A stretch of DNA of 64,000 nucleotides from Anaerolineae bacterium. Lineage in GTDB: Bacteria > Chloroflexota > Anaerolineae > Promineifilales > Promineifilaceae. The DNA lies in the NCBI GenBank assembly GCA_023384415.1, contig JAHDWJ010000006.1, positions 154,627 to 218,626 of the forward strand, read 5' to 3'. The notes beneath the pieces are model-generated. The model saw only the letters and a program-made list of their open reading frames with translations, made no database searches and was not told the origin of the DNA. The translations under genes and the position numbers were made by a program. Below are positions 29,795 to 38,819 of this stretch, piece by piece (positions within the stretch are counted from its first letter, which is position 1; every line of letters begins with the position of its first letter).

Positions 29795-30415
29795 ATGCGA
29801 ATTGCCCTTTTTGGCGCAACCGGTGGAACAGGCCAGCAAATTATCCGCCTGGCCTTAGAAGCAGGTCACGAGATTCGCGCCTTGGTGCGTGATCCGGCTA
29901 AATTAAAGACCCAATCAGAACAGTTGACAATGATTCAGGGGGATGTCCTCAGCCAGGATAAGGTAGCGGAAACATTACTCGGCACGGACGCGGTGATATG
30001 CAGCCTGGGCAATACGGCCAACAATCCGGAGAAGATTGTCTCCCGGGGAACAGAGCTGATTATCCAGACGATGCAGATGGGTACGCGGCCGCGGCGGATC
30101 ATCGTTATCACCTCATTAGGGGTAGGCGACAGTCAAAACCAGGTACCTTTTGCCTTTCGCCTGTTGGCCAAAACGATTTTGCGTTCGGCGATGCAAGATA
30201 AAGAGGAGCAGGAGCAGGTTGTCAAAACCAGCGGTCTGGAGTGGATTATTGTTCGGCCTGGGGGTCTGACTGATAAGCCGGCCACCGGTCAGTATCGTTT
30301 TGGCTTAGACCGGGAGATCATTGCCGGGCAGGTGTCACGGGCAGACGTAGCCGCCTTTGTTCTACGCCAACTTACTGATGATACGTTCCTTTACCAGACC
30401 CCGGCTATCAGCTGA
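29795..30415 (+). CDS. NAD(P)-binding atypical short-chain dehydrogenase/NmrA-like protein
   Basis: The Rossmann motif FGATGGTGQQII (GxTGxTG) at residues 6-17 fits atypical SDR (SDR_a5/NmrA) proteins. Further markers are RALVRDPAKL, which likely contacts the NADP phosphate, VICSLGNT, and the EWIIVRPGGLTD segment typical of the group. There is no clear Tyr-x3-Lys catalytic pair, so it may act as a reductase of flavin or quinone type or as a sensor. It is 206 aa. AGGAGACAGGT precedes the ATG. It forms a pair with the DinB-like gene and is convergent with the CCA-adding gene (18 bp gap). Confidence 0.83.
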   Translation: MRIALFGATGGTGQQIIRLALEAGHEIRALVRDPAKLKTQSEQLTMIQGDVLSQDKVAETLLGTDAVICSLGNTANNPEKIVSRGTELIIQTMQMGTRPRRIIVITSLGVGDSQNQVPFAFRLLAKTILRSAMQDKEEQEQVVKTSGLEWIIVRPGGLTDKPATGQYRFGLDREIIAGQVSRADVAAFVLRQLTDDTFLYQTPAIS

Positions 30416-30433
30416 GCTGCCGGGACAGGTCAC

Positions 30434-32050
30434 TCACGCTTTAACCTGTTTTTGGGCCAGGGCCAACGCCTGTTCGGCTGTTTTGACCTCCCCAGTGGCC
30501 TGGGCTTCTTCGATGAGGCGGAGTAGTTTACCCACCTGGGGGCCGGGGGGCAGCCCTAAGGCCTGCATCAGAGCATGGCCGTCAAGCAGCGGTGGGGGAG
30601 CGATGGTTTGTTGGGGCTGTTGGAAATAATGGTGCAGCAGCCAGCGAATCAGGGCACACAGTTTACGCCACGCGGCCGCGTCCCCCACCCCATTATAGGT
30701 TGCCAGATGATCGGCCAGGGCCAGCAGCAGTACATCCAGCCCCACAACCCCAGTGGCCTTAAAATACCGGTAGACTGCCCGTGCGGTCAGCTTCTCTTCT
30801 TGAACCAGGAAGAGCGGCCGCATGTGGTGAGCTACCATCCCCTGCACCTCTTGAACCGCCTGCCGACTCAAAACCAACCGGTTTAAAATCTGGCCTGTCA
30901 ACTTAGCCCCGGCTGCTTCATGCCCCAAAAAACGGAACCGTCCGGTCTCATCCTGGGTTTGTGTCTGCCCTTTGCCCACATCGTGGAACAGCGCCCCCAG
31001 CCGGAGCAATGTCCAGCCATCTAGTCCCCCATCAACCGGGCGACTCAGGTGAGTGACAAAATCTGCCCTATAGGGGGCCAGGGCTTTTTGGGCCGCCAGC
31101 AGCCCTTTATTGTCAGGAATTTCTCCCCGCAGCCACCCTTCAACGGTAACCAGCCAACGCAAAACGCTGAGGGTATGTTCCAGCACCGGCTCATGATGGG
31201 GCGGAGATTGGGCTACCCCATCAAGGGGGGGTATTTCGGGCAGCAAAACGGCCATCAACCCCAGGGTGATCATCTGCTGTAGGGCGGTGTGGGGAGCCGG
31301 GGTTAGCAGCAGTTTGAGGAACTCATCCCGGCTGCGTTCAGCGGAGATACGGGTTAAATGGGGCGCGGCCGCACGGATGGCTTGTTCTGTCTCTGGCTCA
31401 ATGGTGAACCCAAACTGCTCCGCCTGGCGGATAGCCCGCAGCCCCCGTACCGGGTCACTGCTGATGGCCGTAGGGCTGGCCTGACGAATGAGCCTGGCCT
31501 GGATGTCGGCCTGCCCGTTACACGGATCAATGAGGCTGCTGGTGTGGGTCGCGGCCGCGGGCAGGGCGATAGCGTTAATGGTGAAATCACGGGCCAACAA
31601 ATCAGCGGTTAAGTCTGGCCCCCGGAAACAGGCCACATCCAACTTGGTATCAGGCAAAACGACCCGCCCGGTATCTCGCTCTTTGTCCAGCGCATAAGCA
31701 GGGTGATGTAAGGCATTGCCTAAAGTAAACGCCGTGGCAATCCCTTTCTCCGGCACCACAAAATCAAGGTCATCACTGAGCCGCCCCATCAGAGCATCCC
31801 GAACGGCCCCCCCTACCAGGTAGATGGGGGTTTCCAGTTGGGCCAGATACGGTTGCAATTGGGTTAAGAGGGGAGAGAGGGGAAGGGGGGTTCCCCCAGG
31901 GGGTTCGACATAGTGAACGGTCAATTTTTCTTTGGGGCGGTTGCGACGGGCCAGGAGCGCGGCCGCGTGGCCTGTCTCCCCTACCCCAGCTACTTGCCCC
32001 TGGATTAAAGCCACCCAGCGACCCTGGTAAGGAGTTAAATCAACGTTCAT
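30434..32050 (-). CDS. CCA-adding tRNA nucleotidyltransferase / poly(A) polymerase family with N-terminal DUF5678-like domain
   Basis: The class II nucleotidyltransferase head is clear: YLVGGAVRDALMGR, DDLDFVV (catalytic Asp pair), then LARDFTINAIAL and RLIRQASPTAISSDPVRGLRAIR. An HD domain follows (LFHDVGKG ... MVAHHMRP), as in bacterial CCA enzymes with phosphohydrolase activity. The first 50 residues (DLTPYQGRWVALIQGQVAGVGETG) resemble a DUF5678-type module, which is an unusual fusion. ATG 32048-32050 is preferred because the upstream alternative (32086) would overlap the Rpn gene's end. It is 538 aa. Function could be CCA repair or A-addition, and the sequence does not decide. Confidence 0.88.
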   Translation of the reverse strand: MNVDLTPYQGRWVALIQGQVAGVGETGHAAALLARRNRPKEKLTVHYVEPPGGTPLPLSPLLTQLQPYLAQLETPIYLVGGAVRDALMGRLSDDLDFVVPEKGIATAFTLGNALHHPAYALDKERDTGRVVLPDTKLDVACFRGPDLTADLLARDFTINAIALPAAATHTSSLIDPCNGQADIQARLIRQASPTAISSDPVRGLRAIRQAEQFGFTIEPETEQAIRAAAPHLTRISAERSRDEFLKLLLTPAPHTALQQMITLGLMAVLLPEIPPLDGVAQSPPHHEPVLEHTLSVLRWLVTVEGWLRGEIPDNKGLLAAQKALAPYRADFVTHLSRPVDGGLDGWTLLRLGALFHDVGKGQTQTQDETGRFRFLGHEAAGAKLTGQILNRLVLSRQAVQEVQGMVAHHMRPLFLVQEEKLTARAVYRYFKATGVVGLDVLLLALADHLATYNGVGDAAAWRKLCALIRWLLHHYFQQPQQTIAPPPLLDGHALMQALGLPPGPQVGKLLRLIEEAQATGEVKTAEQALALAQKQVKA

Positions 32051-32066
32051 CCATACGCCTGTTTGT

Positions 32067-33074
32067 TTAGGGCAATTCCTGAACAAAATCAGCCAGCGAT
32101 TTGGCTAGAATGGCTTGACGATGTAATCGGTTAAGCAGGGGAACACTGTGCGTTTCGTTAATCGCCTTTACAACTGTTTCAGGCAGTGGGCCGAAGCGCA
32201 TTTGTAAACTATCCAGGATAAATTCCCGCTTACCTTGAGCCATACCCCTTTCCAGCCCTTGTTCCAGCCCTTGCTCCAGCCCTTGTTCCAGCCCTTGCTC
32301 CAGCCCTTGTTGAATCCACTTCTCGGCTAATGTTGCCATAAGATCACCTTCTATTTGAGGGAAAGCTTGATCCAACGCTTTCGCCAAACTCTCTTCGTCA
32401 AGTTTAGTTGAAGCCCCTGTAACATAGCGTAATATGGTTTCTAAATATTGTAAACCAGTTTGCCGTTCCTTCAACTCATTCAGCAAAGCTAAAAAATGAG
32501 GCAGTGATTCAGGGAAGTCGTTGTCAAAAATGTGCTTGAGCAAGAGTAAGCAAACGCGTAGGAAAACAATCCCCTGGATTTCTGCGTCGTTGTAGTCAGA
32601 CAAGTCGAAAAGTTCATAACGAAATGAAGGCCAATAAGGGCGTAATGTTTCTGGCCCGATAAATAAACGATCAAAAGATAGGCCTATTTCCCAATATTCT
32701 GTCCCATGGTAGATGACCAGGGGCAGGATGGGAAGCAGCTGTTTATGCTTTTCTTTGAGCATTTGCTCCCAAACGCGCACCATGTATCGTAAGAGTTGAA
32801 AGGCAACCAGAGGTTCGGGGTAACTCTTATGCTCAAAGAGTAGGTAGATAAAAGCAATTTCGCCTGATTTTAATTTGACTTGATAAAGCAGGTCGGAAAA
32901 ATGTTCTTGTAGCTCTGGGTCTATGAAGGAATCTTTTTGTAAAACAAGGGTGTCTAAGTCGAGTTCGGCGAGAACCGATGAAGGCAGGTAATTTTGCAGA
33001 AAATTGCGGGCAACTTCCTGACGGGAAAAAGATTCCTTAAAAAAACGATCATGGGGGTTGCGAAGGGTACTCAT
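32067..33074 (-). CDS. Rpn-family recombination-promoting nuclease/putative transposase
   Basis: This PD-(D/E)xK-type nuclease family was formerly called transposase_31 or YhgA-like. It opens NPHDRFFKESFSRQEVARNFLQNYLP. The core has FSDLLYQVKL (Asp) and YLLFEHKSYPE (Glu and Lys), which supply the likely catalytic triad. A C-terminal tract holds five GLEQ units encoded by a 12-bp tandem repeat. The gene is AT-richer than its neighbours and has no GCGGCCGC in 1 kb, consistent with recent transfer. It lies in the same direction as the CCA gene and 17 bp upstream of its chosen start. No terminal inverted repeats or IS partner genes are seen around it. Confidence 0.88.
   Translation of the reverse strand: MSTLRNPHDRFFKESFSRQEVARNFLQNYLPSSVLAELDLDTLVLQKDSFIDPELQEHFSDLLYQVKLKSGEIAFIYLLFEHKSYPEPLVAFQLLRYMVRVWEQMLKEKHKQLLPILPLVIYHGTEYWEIGLSFDRLFIGPETLRPYWPSFRYELFDLSDYNDAEIQGIVFLRVCLLLLKHIFDNDFPESLPHFLALLNELKERQTGLQYLETILRYVTGASTKLDEESLAKALDQAFPQIEGDLMATLAEKWIQQGLEQGLEQGLEQGLEQGLERGMAQGKREFILDSLQMRFGPLPETVVKAINETHSVPLLNRLHRQAILAKSLADFVQELP
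32252..32311 (-). repeat. 12-bp coding tandem repeat (GLEQ x5) in the rpn gene
   Basis: CCAGCCCTTGYT repeats five times in perfect 12-bp register (32252, 32264, 32276, 32288, 32300), with the Y position alternating T/C. Changes in copy number would add or remove GLEQ without altering the frame. Confidence 0.9.
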
Positions 33075-33144
33075 ATTAGTTGAGTCTTCTCAACGGTTTG
33101 GGCAAACCTTCGGAAGTTTATACGTTTTTATTGAGAGGCTATAG

Positions 33145-34845
33145 TTATTCCGCTCCCAGGATGTAATGGTAATAGGGCTGCCCGCCGTAGATGATCTCAA
33201 TTTCCATATCGGGGTATTGTTCCTGTATCTGGTCGGCGAGTTGTTGGGCCTCGCCTTCGTTGACGTCGGCCCCGTAATAGATGGTGAGGATTTCCCGTTC
33301 GGCCAGGTTCATTTTCTCTAGGGTGGGGTAGAGAACGGCGTTGATGTCTGGGCCGGAAGCGCAAAGGGTGCTGTCGGTGAGGCCGATGAGGTGACCCTCA
33401 GCGACTTCGACACCATCCAGGGTGACGGAGCGGGTGGCGGTGGTGATTTGCCCGCTAACGACGGTTTGGCTGGCCTGACCCATCGCGGCCGCAACCTCAT
33501 CCAGCTCCCCGTCGGCTGTCCAGGCTAACATCGCGGCCGCGCCCTGGGGAATCGTCTTGGTAGGCAGGACAATCACCTGTTTGGGGCTGAGATCACGGGC
33601 CGCCTCGGCCGCCAGAATGATGTTCTTGTTATTGGGTAAAATGACAATTTTGTCTGTAGCTACATCTTGAATCGCCTGGAAAATTTCCTCCGTGCTGGGG
33701 TTATTGGTTTGCCCTCCATCCACCACGAAGGCGACCCCCAGGCTGTGAAATAGATCGGCCAGCCCCGGCCCGGGAGCGATGGCGATGACTCCTACTTGCC
33801 CTGGTTGGATGGTCAGGATTTCTTCGGGCAGAAGTTGGACTAATTTGCCATTCCCCCCTTGATTGACAATCGTCTCCATCTGCTCTTGCATATTCTCGAT
33901 GACCACATCAGTAATTTGCCCCAGGCTGACCCCGTAGCTGATGGGAACCCCAGGGTCTTTGACGTGGACGTGGACTTTGATGGTGGTGGCATCGCCAACG
34001 ACAACGGTGGAGTCCCCCATGCTGTCTATGCGGCCGCGTACCTCATCTACGTTCAGGTTTTGTCCCATCAGGATAAACTGTACATCATAGGGAAATTCCA
34101 GGGACCCTCCTTCAGGGATGGCGTGGGCCTGGGCCGGTAACGGGTGACTGCTGATTGGGGTAGGGGCTGCGGCCGCGACCAGCATCCCGGCCGTCAACTC
34201 CCCACGCAAATAACGCATCATCCCGTCCAGAATAAAAATAAACCCCTGCCCCCCTGAATCCACCACCCCGGCCTGCTTCAGAACGGGCAGCAAATCAGGG
34301 GTGCGCTCTAACGCCTGATTGGATCGTTCAATGACCCGATCCAGGAGAAAACGTAAATCCTGACTCTTGCGGGCGGCATCTTTTGCTTCTTCAGCGGCCT
34401 CACGCACCACCGTCAGGATAGTGCCTTCAACTGGCTTCATCACCCCGTTATAAGCGGTATTAGAGGCTTCCTGGAATGCCTGGGCCAGATCATTGGCGGT
34501 AAAGGTAGCTTTGTTTTGCAGAGAGCGGGCCAGGCCGCGCCATATCTGGCTGAGGATAACCCCGGAATTGCCTCTGGCCCCCATGAGGGCCCCCTGGGCG
34601 ATCTGCCCGGCTATTTTACCGGCATGGCTCTCTTCACTGTCCTGCACCCGTTTGTAGGCTGAACGCATCGTCAGGAGCATGTTAGTACCGGTATCCCCAT
34701 CCGGGACGGGGAAAACGTTGAGGGCATTGACGACCTGATGATGCCGCTCCAGCCAGATTAACCCGGCGTGGGTCATTTTTTTTAACTGCCGCCCATTGCA
34801 GTTAAACCATTTTTCATGGGCATCAGGGAAGGGGGATTCACTCAC
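33145..34845 (-). CDS. fakA: DAK2-domain protein, FakA/YloV-like fatty acid kinase
   Basis: It is likely to phosphorylate fatty acids held by a FakB carrier. The N-terminal DhaL/DAK2 domain has FPVPDGDTGTNML (Mg-ATP Asp residues) and GARGNSGVILSQ. A middle region follows, and a C-terminal DegV-like/FakA-C domain has VIAIAPGPGL, VDGGQTNNPSTEE, ILPNNKN and CGPDINAVLYP. At 566 aa it matches YloV. Its start overlaps the Asp23 gene stop by 4 bp (ATGA), so the two are translationally coupled. The same yloU-yloV order is found in Firmicutes. Carrier gene fakB is not in the window. About five GCGGCCGC sites. Confidence 0.9.
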   Translation of the reverse strand: MSESPFPDAHEKWFNCNGRQLKKMTHAGLIWLERHHQVVNALNVFPVPDGDTGTNMLLTMRSAYKRVQDSEESHAGKIAGQIAQGALMGARGNSGVILSQIWRGLARSLQNKATFTANDLAQAFQEASNTAYNGVMKPVEGTILTVVREAAEEAKDAARKSQDLRFLLDRVIERSNQALERTPDLLPVLKQAGVVDSGGQGFIFILDGMMRYLRGELTAGMLVAAAAPTPISSHPLPAQAHAIPEGGSLEFPYDVQFILMGQNLNVDEVRGRIDSMGDSTVVVGDATTIKVHVHVKDPGVPISYGVSLGQITDVVIENMQEQMETIVNQGGNGKLVQLLPEEILTIQPGQVGVIAIAPGPGLADLFHSLGVAFVVDGGQTNNPSTEEIFQAIQDVATDKIVILPNNKNIILAAEAARDLSPKQVIVLPTKTIPQGAAAMLAWTADGELDEVAAAMGQASQTVVSGQITTATRSVTLDGVEVAEGHLIGLTDSTLCASGPDINAVLYPTLEKMNLAEREILTIYYGADVNEGEAQQLADQIQEQYPDMEIEIIYGGQPYYHYILGAE

Positions 34846-35252
34846 GCGGCTGTCTCTCCTCTTTTCTTGCTGAGTTTGCTGCTTTTCTTTTTATCGTTTT
34901 GATTGCTTAGGCGCAGGCCATGAACATACACATTGACCGCCTGGACGGGCAGCCCTATCGCTTTTTCGACATGGAATTTGACCGTATTTTGGATGCTTTC
35001 GGCAACCACGCGGATGCGGGTGCCATATTCCACGATGACATACACATCTATCACGATGGCCCCATCTTCGGCAAAATGGACATCTATCCCTTTGTGGCTG
35101 TCACGGGAAAGGAGTTGGGAGATACCATCAGCCAAATTTTTGCTGGCCATGCCGACGACCCCATAACATTGGTTGATGGCATGGCTGGCGATGGTGGACA
35201 CAGCCAGGGGGGATATATCTATTTTGCCATGAGATTGTTCGTGAACGGGCAT
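34842..35252 (-). CDS. Asp23/Gls24 family envelope stress protein (YloU-like)
   Basis: This small alpha/beta protein is typical of Gram-positive-type envelopes. The family core is visible: ISPLAVSTIASHAINQCYGVVGMA, GIDVHFAEDGAIVIDVYVIVEYGTRI and KAIGLPVQAVNVYVHGLRL. A Lys-rich tail (NQNDKKKSSKLSKKRG) ends the 136-aa chain. The pairing with fakA by a 4-bp overlap is conserved in many genomes and suggests a shared role in lipid or envelope homeostasis, although the molecular role is unknown. The start ATG is used, and the AGGAG-like context is weak. Confidence 0.88.
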   Translation of the reverse strand: MPVHEQSHGKIDISPLAVSTIASHAINQCYGVVGMASKNLADGISQLLSRDSHKGIDVHFAEDGAIVIDVYVIVEYGTRIRVVAESIQNTVKFHVEKAIGLPVQAVNVYVHGLRLSNQNDKKKSSKLSKKRGETAA

Positions 35253-35305
35253 AATGTCTCCATAATATTCAGGTACTGGACTTTTGAGTTCCTCTCATTC
35301 GCTAT

Positions 35306-36547
35306 TTACATGTTGTCAACAATCGCCTGGGCAAAGGCGGAGCAGCTTAGTTTGGTGGCCCCTTCGATCTGGCGGTGCAGGTCGTAGGTGACGGTTTTGG
35401 CCTGGATGGTGCGGGCTAACCCTTGCTCTACCAACGCGGCCGCTTCGTGCCACCCCATATATTCTAACATCATCACCCCGCTGAGGATGAGGCTGCCAGG
35501 GTTGACCATATCTTTGCCCGCGTATTTGGGGGCGGTGCCGTGGGTGGCCTCAAACAGGGCAATGCCATCCCCTATATTACCACCAGGGGCCATACCTAAA
35601 CCACCGACCTGGGCCGCGGCCGCGTCGCTCATATAATCCCCATTAAGGTTCAGGGTGGCAACGACATCATAATCGGCGGTGCGGGTGAGAAGCTGCTGGA
35701 GCATATTGTCGGCAATGCGGTCTTTGATGACAATTTTGCCTTCGGGTTGGATACCGTTGTACTTTTCCCATAACTCATCTTCGGTGATGGTGACATCCCG
35801 GTACTCCTCGGCGGCCAGCTCATACCCCCAGGTCTTAAACGCCCCTTCGGTGAATTTCATAATGTTTCCTTTATGGACGAGGGTAACGCTATTGCGGCCG
35901 CGAGCTACGGCATACTCAATCGCCTGGCGCACCAACCGTTTGGTACCAAATTCACTGACTGGTTTAATACCAATGGCCGAGTCTGGGCGGATATTTTTAC
36001 CCAGCTTCTCATTCATATATTGAATCAGCTGCCGGGCCTCATCCGAGTTTGCTGTCCATTCGACCCCGGAGTACACATCTTCGGTGTTTTCGCGGAAGAT
36101 GACGATGTTCATATTTTCCGGCTCGCGCACCGGGCTAGGGGTGCCAGGGATATATTTGACGGGTCGCACACAGGCGTATAGATCAAGCACCTGACGCAGG
36201 GTCACATTCAGGCTGCGGAACCCGCCGCCGATGGGGGTTGTAAGTGGCCCTTTAATACCTACCAGGTATTCTCTCATAGCGGCGAATGTCTCTTCGGGCA
36301 TATAGTTACCCTCATAGATCGCGGCCGCTTTTTCGCCGGTAAATATCTCCATCCAGGCAATTTTACGTTGACCGTTGTACGCTTTGGCGACGGCCGCATC
36401 CCAGACCTTGAGAGAAGCGGGGGTAATATCTACGCCAATGCCGTCTCCTTCGATATAGGCCACAATGGGGTTGTTGGGGACGTTGAGTTTCCCGTTGCTG
36501 TAGGTGATTTTTTCACCAGCGGGTACGCGGATATGGGCAAAAGACAT
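35306..36547 (-). CDS. icd: Isocitrate dehydrogenase (NADP-type)
   Basis: This TCA-cycle enzyme converts isocitrate to 2-oxoglutarate. It has [12 protein letters not shown] at the N-terminus, the isocitrate loop [15 protein letters not shown], the regulatory-type motif [27 protein letters not shown], and the Mg-binding Asp region [15 protein letters not shown]. The cofactor loop [16 protein letters not shown] contains Lys and Tyr positions that favour NADP. It is 413 aa, like E. coli Icd (416). ATG at 36547 is preferred to the extended frame because AAGGAG lies 9 nt upstream and it matches family starts. A MITE lies about 210 bp upstream, so the promoter should be in 36548-36747. Confidence 0.95.
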   Translation of the reverse strand: MSFAHIRVPAGEKITYSNGKLNVPNNPIVAYIEGDGIGVDITPASLKVWDAAVAKAYNGQRKIAWMEIFTGEKAAAIYEGNYMPEETFAAMREYLVGIKGPLTTPIGGGFRSLNVTLRQVLDLYACVRPVKYIPGTPSPVREPENMNIVIFRENTEDVYSGVEWTANSDEARQLIQYMNEKLGKNIRPDSAIGIKPVSEFGTKRLVRQAIEYAVARGRNSVTLVHKGNIMKFTEGAFKTWGYELAAEEYRDVTITEDELWEKYNGIQPEGKIVIKDRIADNMLQQLLTRTADYDVVATLNLNGDYMSDAAAAQVGGLGMAPGGNIGDGIALFEATHGTAPKYAGKDMVNPGSLILSGVMMLEYMGWHEAAALVEQGLARTIQAKTVTYDLHRQIEGATKLSCSAFAQAIVDNM

Positions 36548-36756
36548 GGTGTGTTTCTCCTTCGGAATTAAGTTTAGTATACGGATCGGCACGGATGTCA
36601 CGGAATTTTAGCTTTGTTAGGTTCGCTGCTCCGTGTAATTGGGTGAAAATCCGGGTACGCATTGCTTTGTCTGATAGGCGGCTAGAGGGTCGGCCGACAA
36701 TGACAAGGCGATTATATCTGTTTTTGTGACAGGCTTCATCTTCTGGTCTAAAAGAT

Positions 36757-36991
36757 CAGCGGTTCTCAATTTGAACCTTGTGATAGGGGTGGGACAGGCG
36801 GGCAACTATCTGGGTCAAGCGGTTTAACGTCATTCCCGCCTGTCCACCCCCCTGTCTCACCCCCTTTTGCGCCCCCATTGCCGCCAAATCAGGGCGAGAC
36901 AGGTGGGAACGAAATGTTTCCGTTTGACCAAAACTCTGGCCCACCTGTCCCGCGCCCCTACATCCATTTCAAGGCAAATTGAGAATTGCTG
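36757..36991 (-). mobile_element. MITE-like non-autonomous element, copy B
   Basis: This 235-bp element is oriented opposite to copy A (16275-16512). Its ends are CAGCGGTTCTCAATTT and AAATTGAGAATTGCTG (14 of 16 positions inverted). It is flanked by a perfect 9-bp duplication CTAAAAGAT (36748-36756 and 36992-37000). The interior matches copy A closely, including both hairpins (GACAGGCGGG and GACAGGTGGG stems). It lies in the 565-bp spacer between divergent icd and the metallopeptidase gene. The rest of that spacer holds no gene. Confidence 0.9.
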
Positions 36992-37099
36992 CTAAAAGAT
37001 TTTGCGGTAGATGAGATTAGCGGCCAGCCGAAAGTTGAGCGTCAGTTAAACGCATCTTAAAAGTCAGAGAAATGTCATAAGATTAGGGCCGCAAATGGT

Positions 37100-37105
37100 T
37101 ATAAT
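37100..37105 (+). promoter_or_regulatory. TATAAT -10 box 7 nt before the start codon
   Basis: A consensus TATAAT ends 7 nt before ATG 37113. Transcription would begin at or just before the start codon, which predicts a leaderless mRNA. No good -35 was found at 16-18 bp. Confidence 0.4.
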
Positions 37106-37112
37106 GAAAGGT

Positions 37113-38819
37113 ATGAAGTTTCGCATTCTCATTCCCTTGCTCTGTTTTTTTCTTTTGGCTTGTGGCCTGATAAGCCCGACAGTGGTAACGCCTGTACCGA
37201 TAACACCGGTCGCGGCCGCAACTCCCTTTCTCTTCCCTTCCCCATCCGCCATTTTTCTTGAGCCAACCCCAACCATTGCCCCACCTCCCACCCTCACCCT
37301 GGTGCCGACCGATTTGTCTATCACGGAGGATCATTTCTTCATTTACCCGGTGGCGGAGATTTATGCTGGGGAGCGGGTGACGTTTCAAGTGTTCCCGTTT
37401 GTGCCAGAGCAGCTAAATCCCCATGATGTAGAGTTGGTGATATTGGTTGAAGGTACCACCCTGGTAGATCATCGTCTGAGCGGCCGCAACCTCAATGGAG
37501 ATGCAATGGGGCTGTTTGAGTGGGTGTGGGATACGACGGGGCTGGATGGGGAGTATGAGATTGAGGTGATTTTAGACCCACGCGGCCGCATCATCATCGG
37601 TGACGAAAATCTGGATAACAACTCTCTGACCGTTACCGTAACCGTACAGCCGCGCTCAGCCCCCCCGGCGTCCTGGGTCTCCATTGAAACCAACTACGCT
37701 ATTCTCTATGCCATCAGCGGCACGGCCGCCGAGCGAGATTTGCTTTTCCTCTCTGGGGAAATAGATCGGGCTATCCAACAGGCGATGGATATATTACAAG
37801 AGACTCCTCAGCGTAAATATGAGTTTTACTTCATTAATCGGGTCATTGGGCAAGGGGGATATGCTTCTTCAGTTATTACTATTTCCTATCTGGATCGCCA
37901 TTATGCGGGCAAAGGGTTGTACGAGGTGTTGATGCACGAGGCGATTCATCTGCTCGATCAGCAGTTTGCTCCCAACCGGCTCACCTTTTGGGCTGAGGGA
38001 ATTGCCGTGTGGGGGACAGGAGGGCATTATAAACCAGAAAATTTAGACCGGCGTGCGGCCGCGCTCCTGCAAACAACCTATTATGTTCCCCTGGCTGAGC
38101 TGATCAACAACTTTTATCCGGCCCAACATGAAGTCAGCTACTTACAGGCCGCCAGCTTTTTTGGCTATCTGGTCAGGCAATATGGCTGGCCTCAGGTCAA
38201 AACTTTTTATGGCAGTATGGATACCCGAGGGGCACTCAATCAAGCTGAGGCGGTGAGTCTGCACCTGCAAACCCACTTTGGTAAAACCTTGCCTCAATTA
38301 GAAGAGGAATGGTTGGCTTATCTGTCCCGGCAGCCGTGGAACAGCCAGGACCTCAACGATCTCTTGACTACCATTCGCTTTTACGAGACGATGCGCCGGT
38401 ATCAAAATTTGCATGACCCGACTGCCTATTACCTGACCGCCTGGCTGCCTTATCCCCCGGCCGCCCGCGAACGGGGCATTACGGCTGATTTGCTGCGTCA
38501 ACCGATTGCTGAAGTGAATGTGACATTGGAATCAATGTTGGTTTCGGCGGACCTGGCTTTGCGCGAGGGGGATTTTGGTCGGGCCAATGTGCTGCTGGAT
38601 AGTGTGAACCGGGTGTTAGACAATGATGGGGCGTTTTTAGACCCGCTGGCGGCGGATTATTGGCGTTTGGTGCAGGCTGCGGCCGCGCTTGGTTATGAGG
38701 TACAGCGTATCAGTATCAACGGCAGCCAGGCTACCGTCCTCATCACCGAACCGAACAGCCCTCACCTGGTTTCTCTCCAATTCAGGCTCAATAATCAGGG
38801 GTGGATGTTGGCTCAATAA
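37113..38819 (+). CDS. Lipoprotein with gluzincin-type metallopeptidase domain
   Basis: The signal peptide MKFRILIPLLCFFLLAC ends in a lipobox (Cys17). A Thr/Pro linker and a CARDB-like beta domain (GERVTFQVFPFVP ... DENLDNNSLTVTVTVQ) follow to about residue 185. A zinc-peptidase domain of the peptidase MA type comes next: HEAIH at 275-279 (two zinc His and catalytic Glu276), and Glu295 in TFWAEGIAVW as the probable third ligand. The C-terminal 150 residues are helical and of unknown role. It would sit on the outer face of the membrane. Two upstream in-frame ATGs exist (37095, 37104), but the signal peptide starts best at 37113. The last 32 bp overlap the convergent alkyltransferase-like gene. 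Confidence 0.85.
   Translation: MKFRILIPLLCFFLLACGLISPTVVTPVPITPVAAATPFLFPSPSAIFLEPTPTIAPPPTLTLVPTDLSITEDHFFIYPVAEIYAGERVTFQVFPFVPEQLNPHDVELVILVEGTTLVDHRLSGRNLNGDAMGLFEWVWDTTGLDGEYEIEVILDPRGRIIIGDENLDNNSLTVTVTVQPRSAPPASWVSIETNYAILYAISGTAAERDLLFLSGEIDRAIQQAMDILQETPQRKYEFYFINRVIGQGGYASSVITISYLDRHYAGKGLYEVLMHEAIHLLDQQFAPNRLTFWAEGIAVWGTGGHYKPENLDRRAAALLQTTYYVPLAELINNFYPAQHEVSYLQAASFFGYLVRQYGWPQVKTFYGSMDTRGALNQAEAVSLHLQTHFGKTLPQLEEEWLAYLSRQPWNSQDLNDLLTTIRFYETMRRYQNLHDPTAYYLTAWLPYPPAARERGITADLLRQPIAEVNVTLESMLVSADLALREGDFGRANVLLDSVNRVLDNDGAFLDPLAADYWRLVQAAAALGYEVQRISINGSQATVLITEPNSPHLVSLQFRLNNQGWMLAQ

Noticed and set aside
32252-32311. Short regular repeats as a CRISPR array
   Set aside because: The 12-bp units are contiguous without spacers and encode GLEQ in frame within the Rpn gene.
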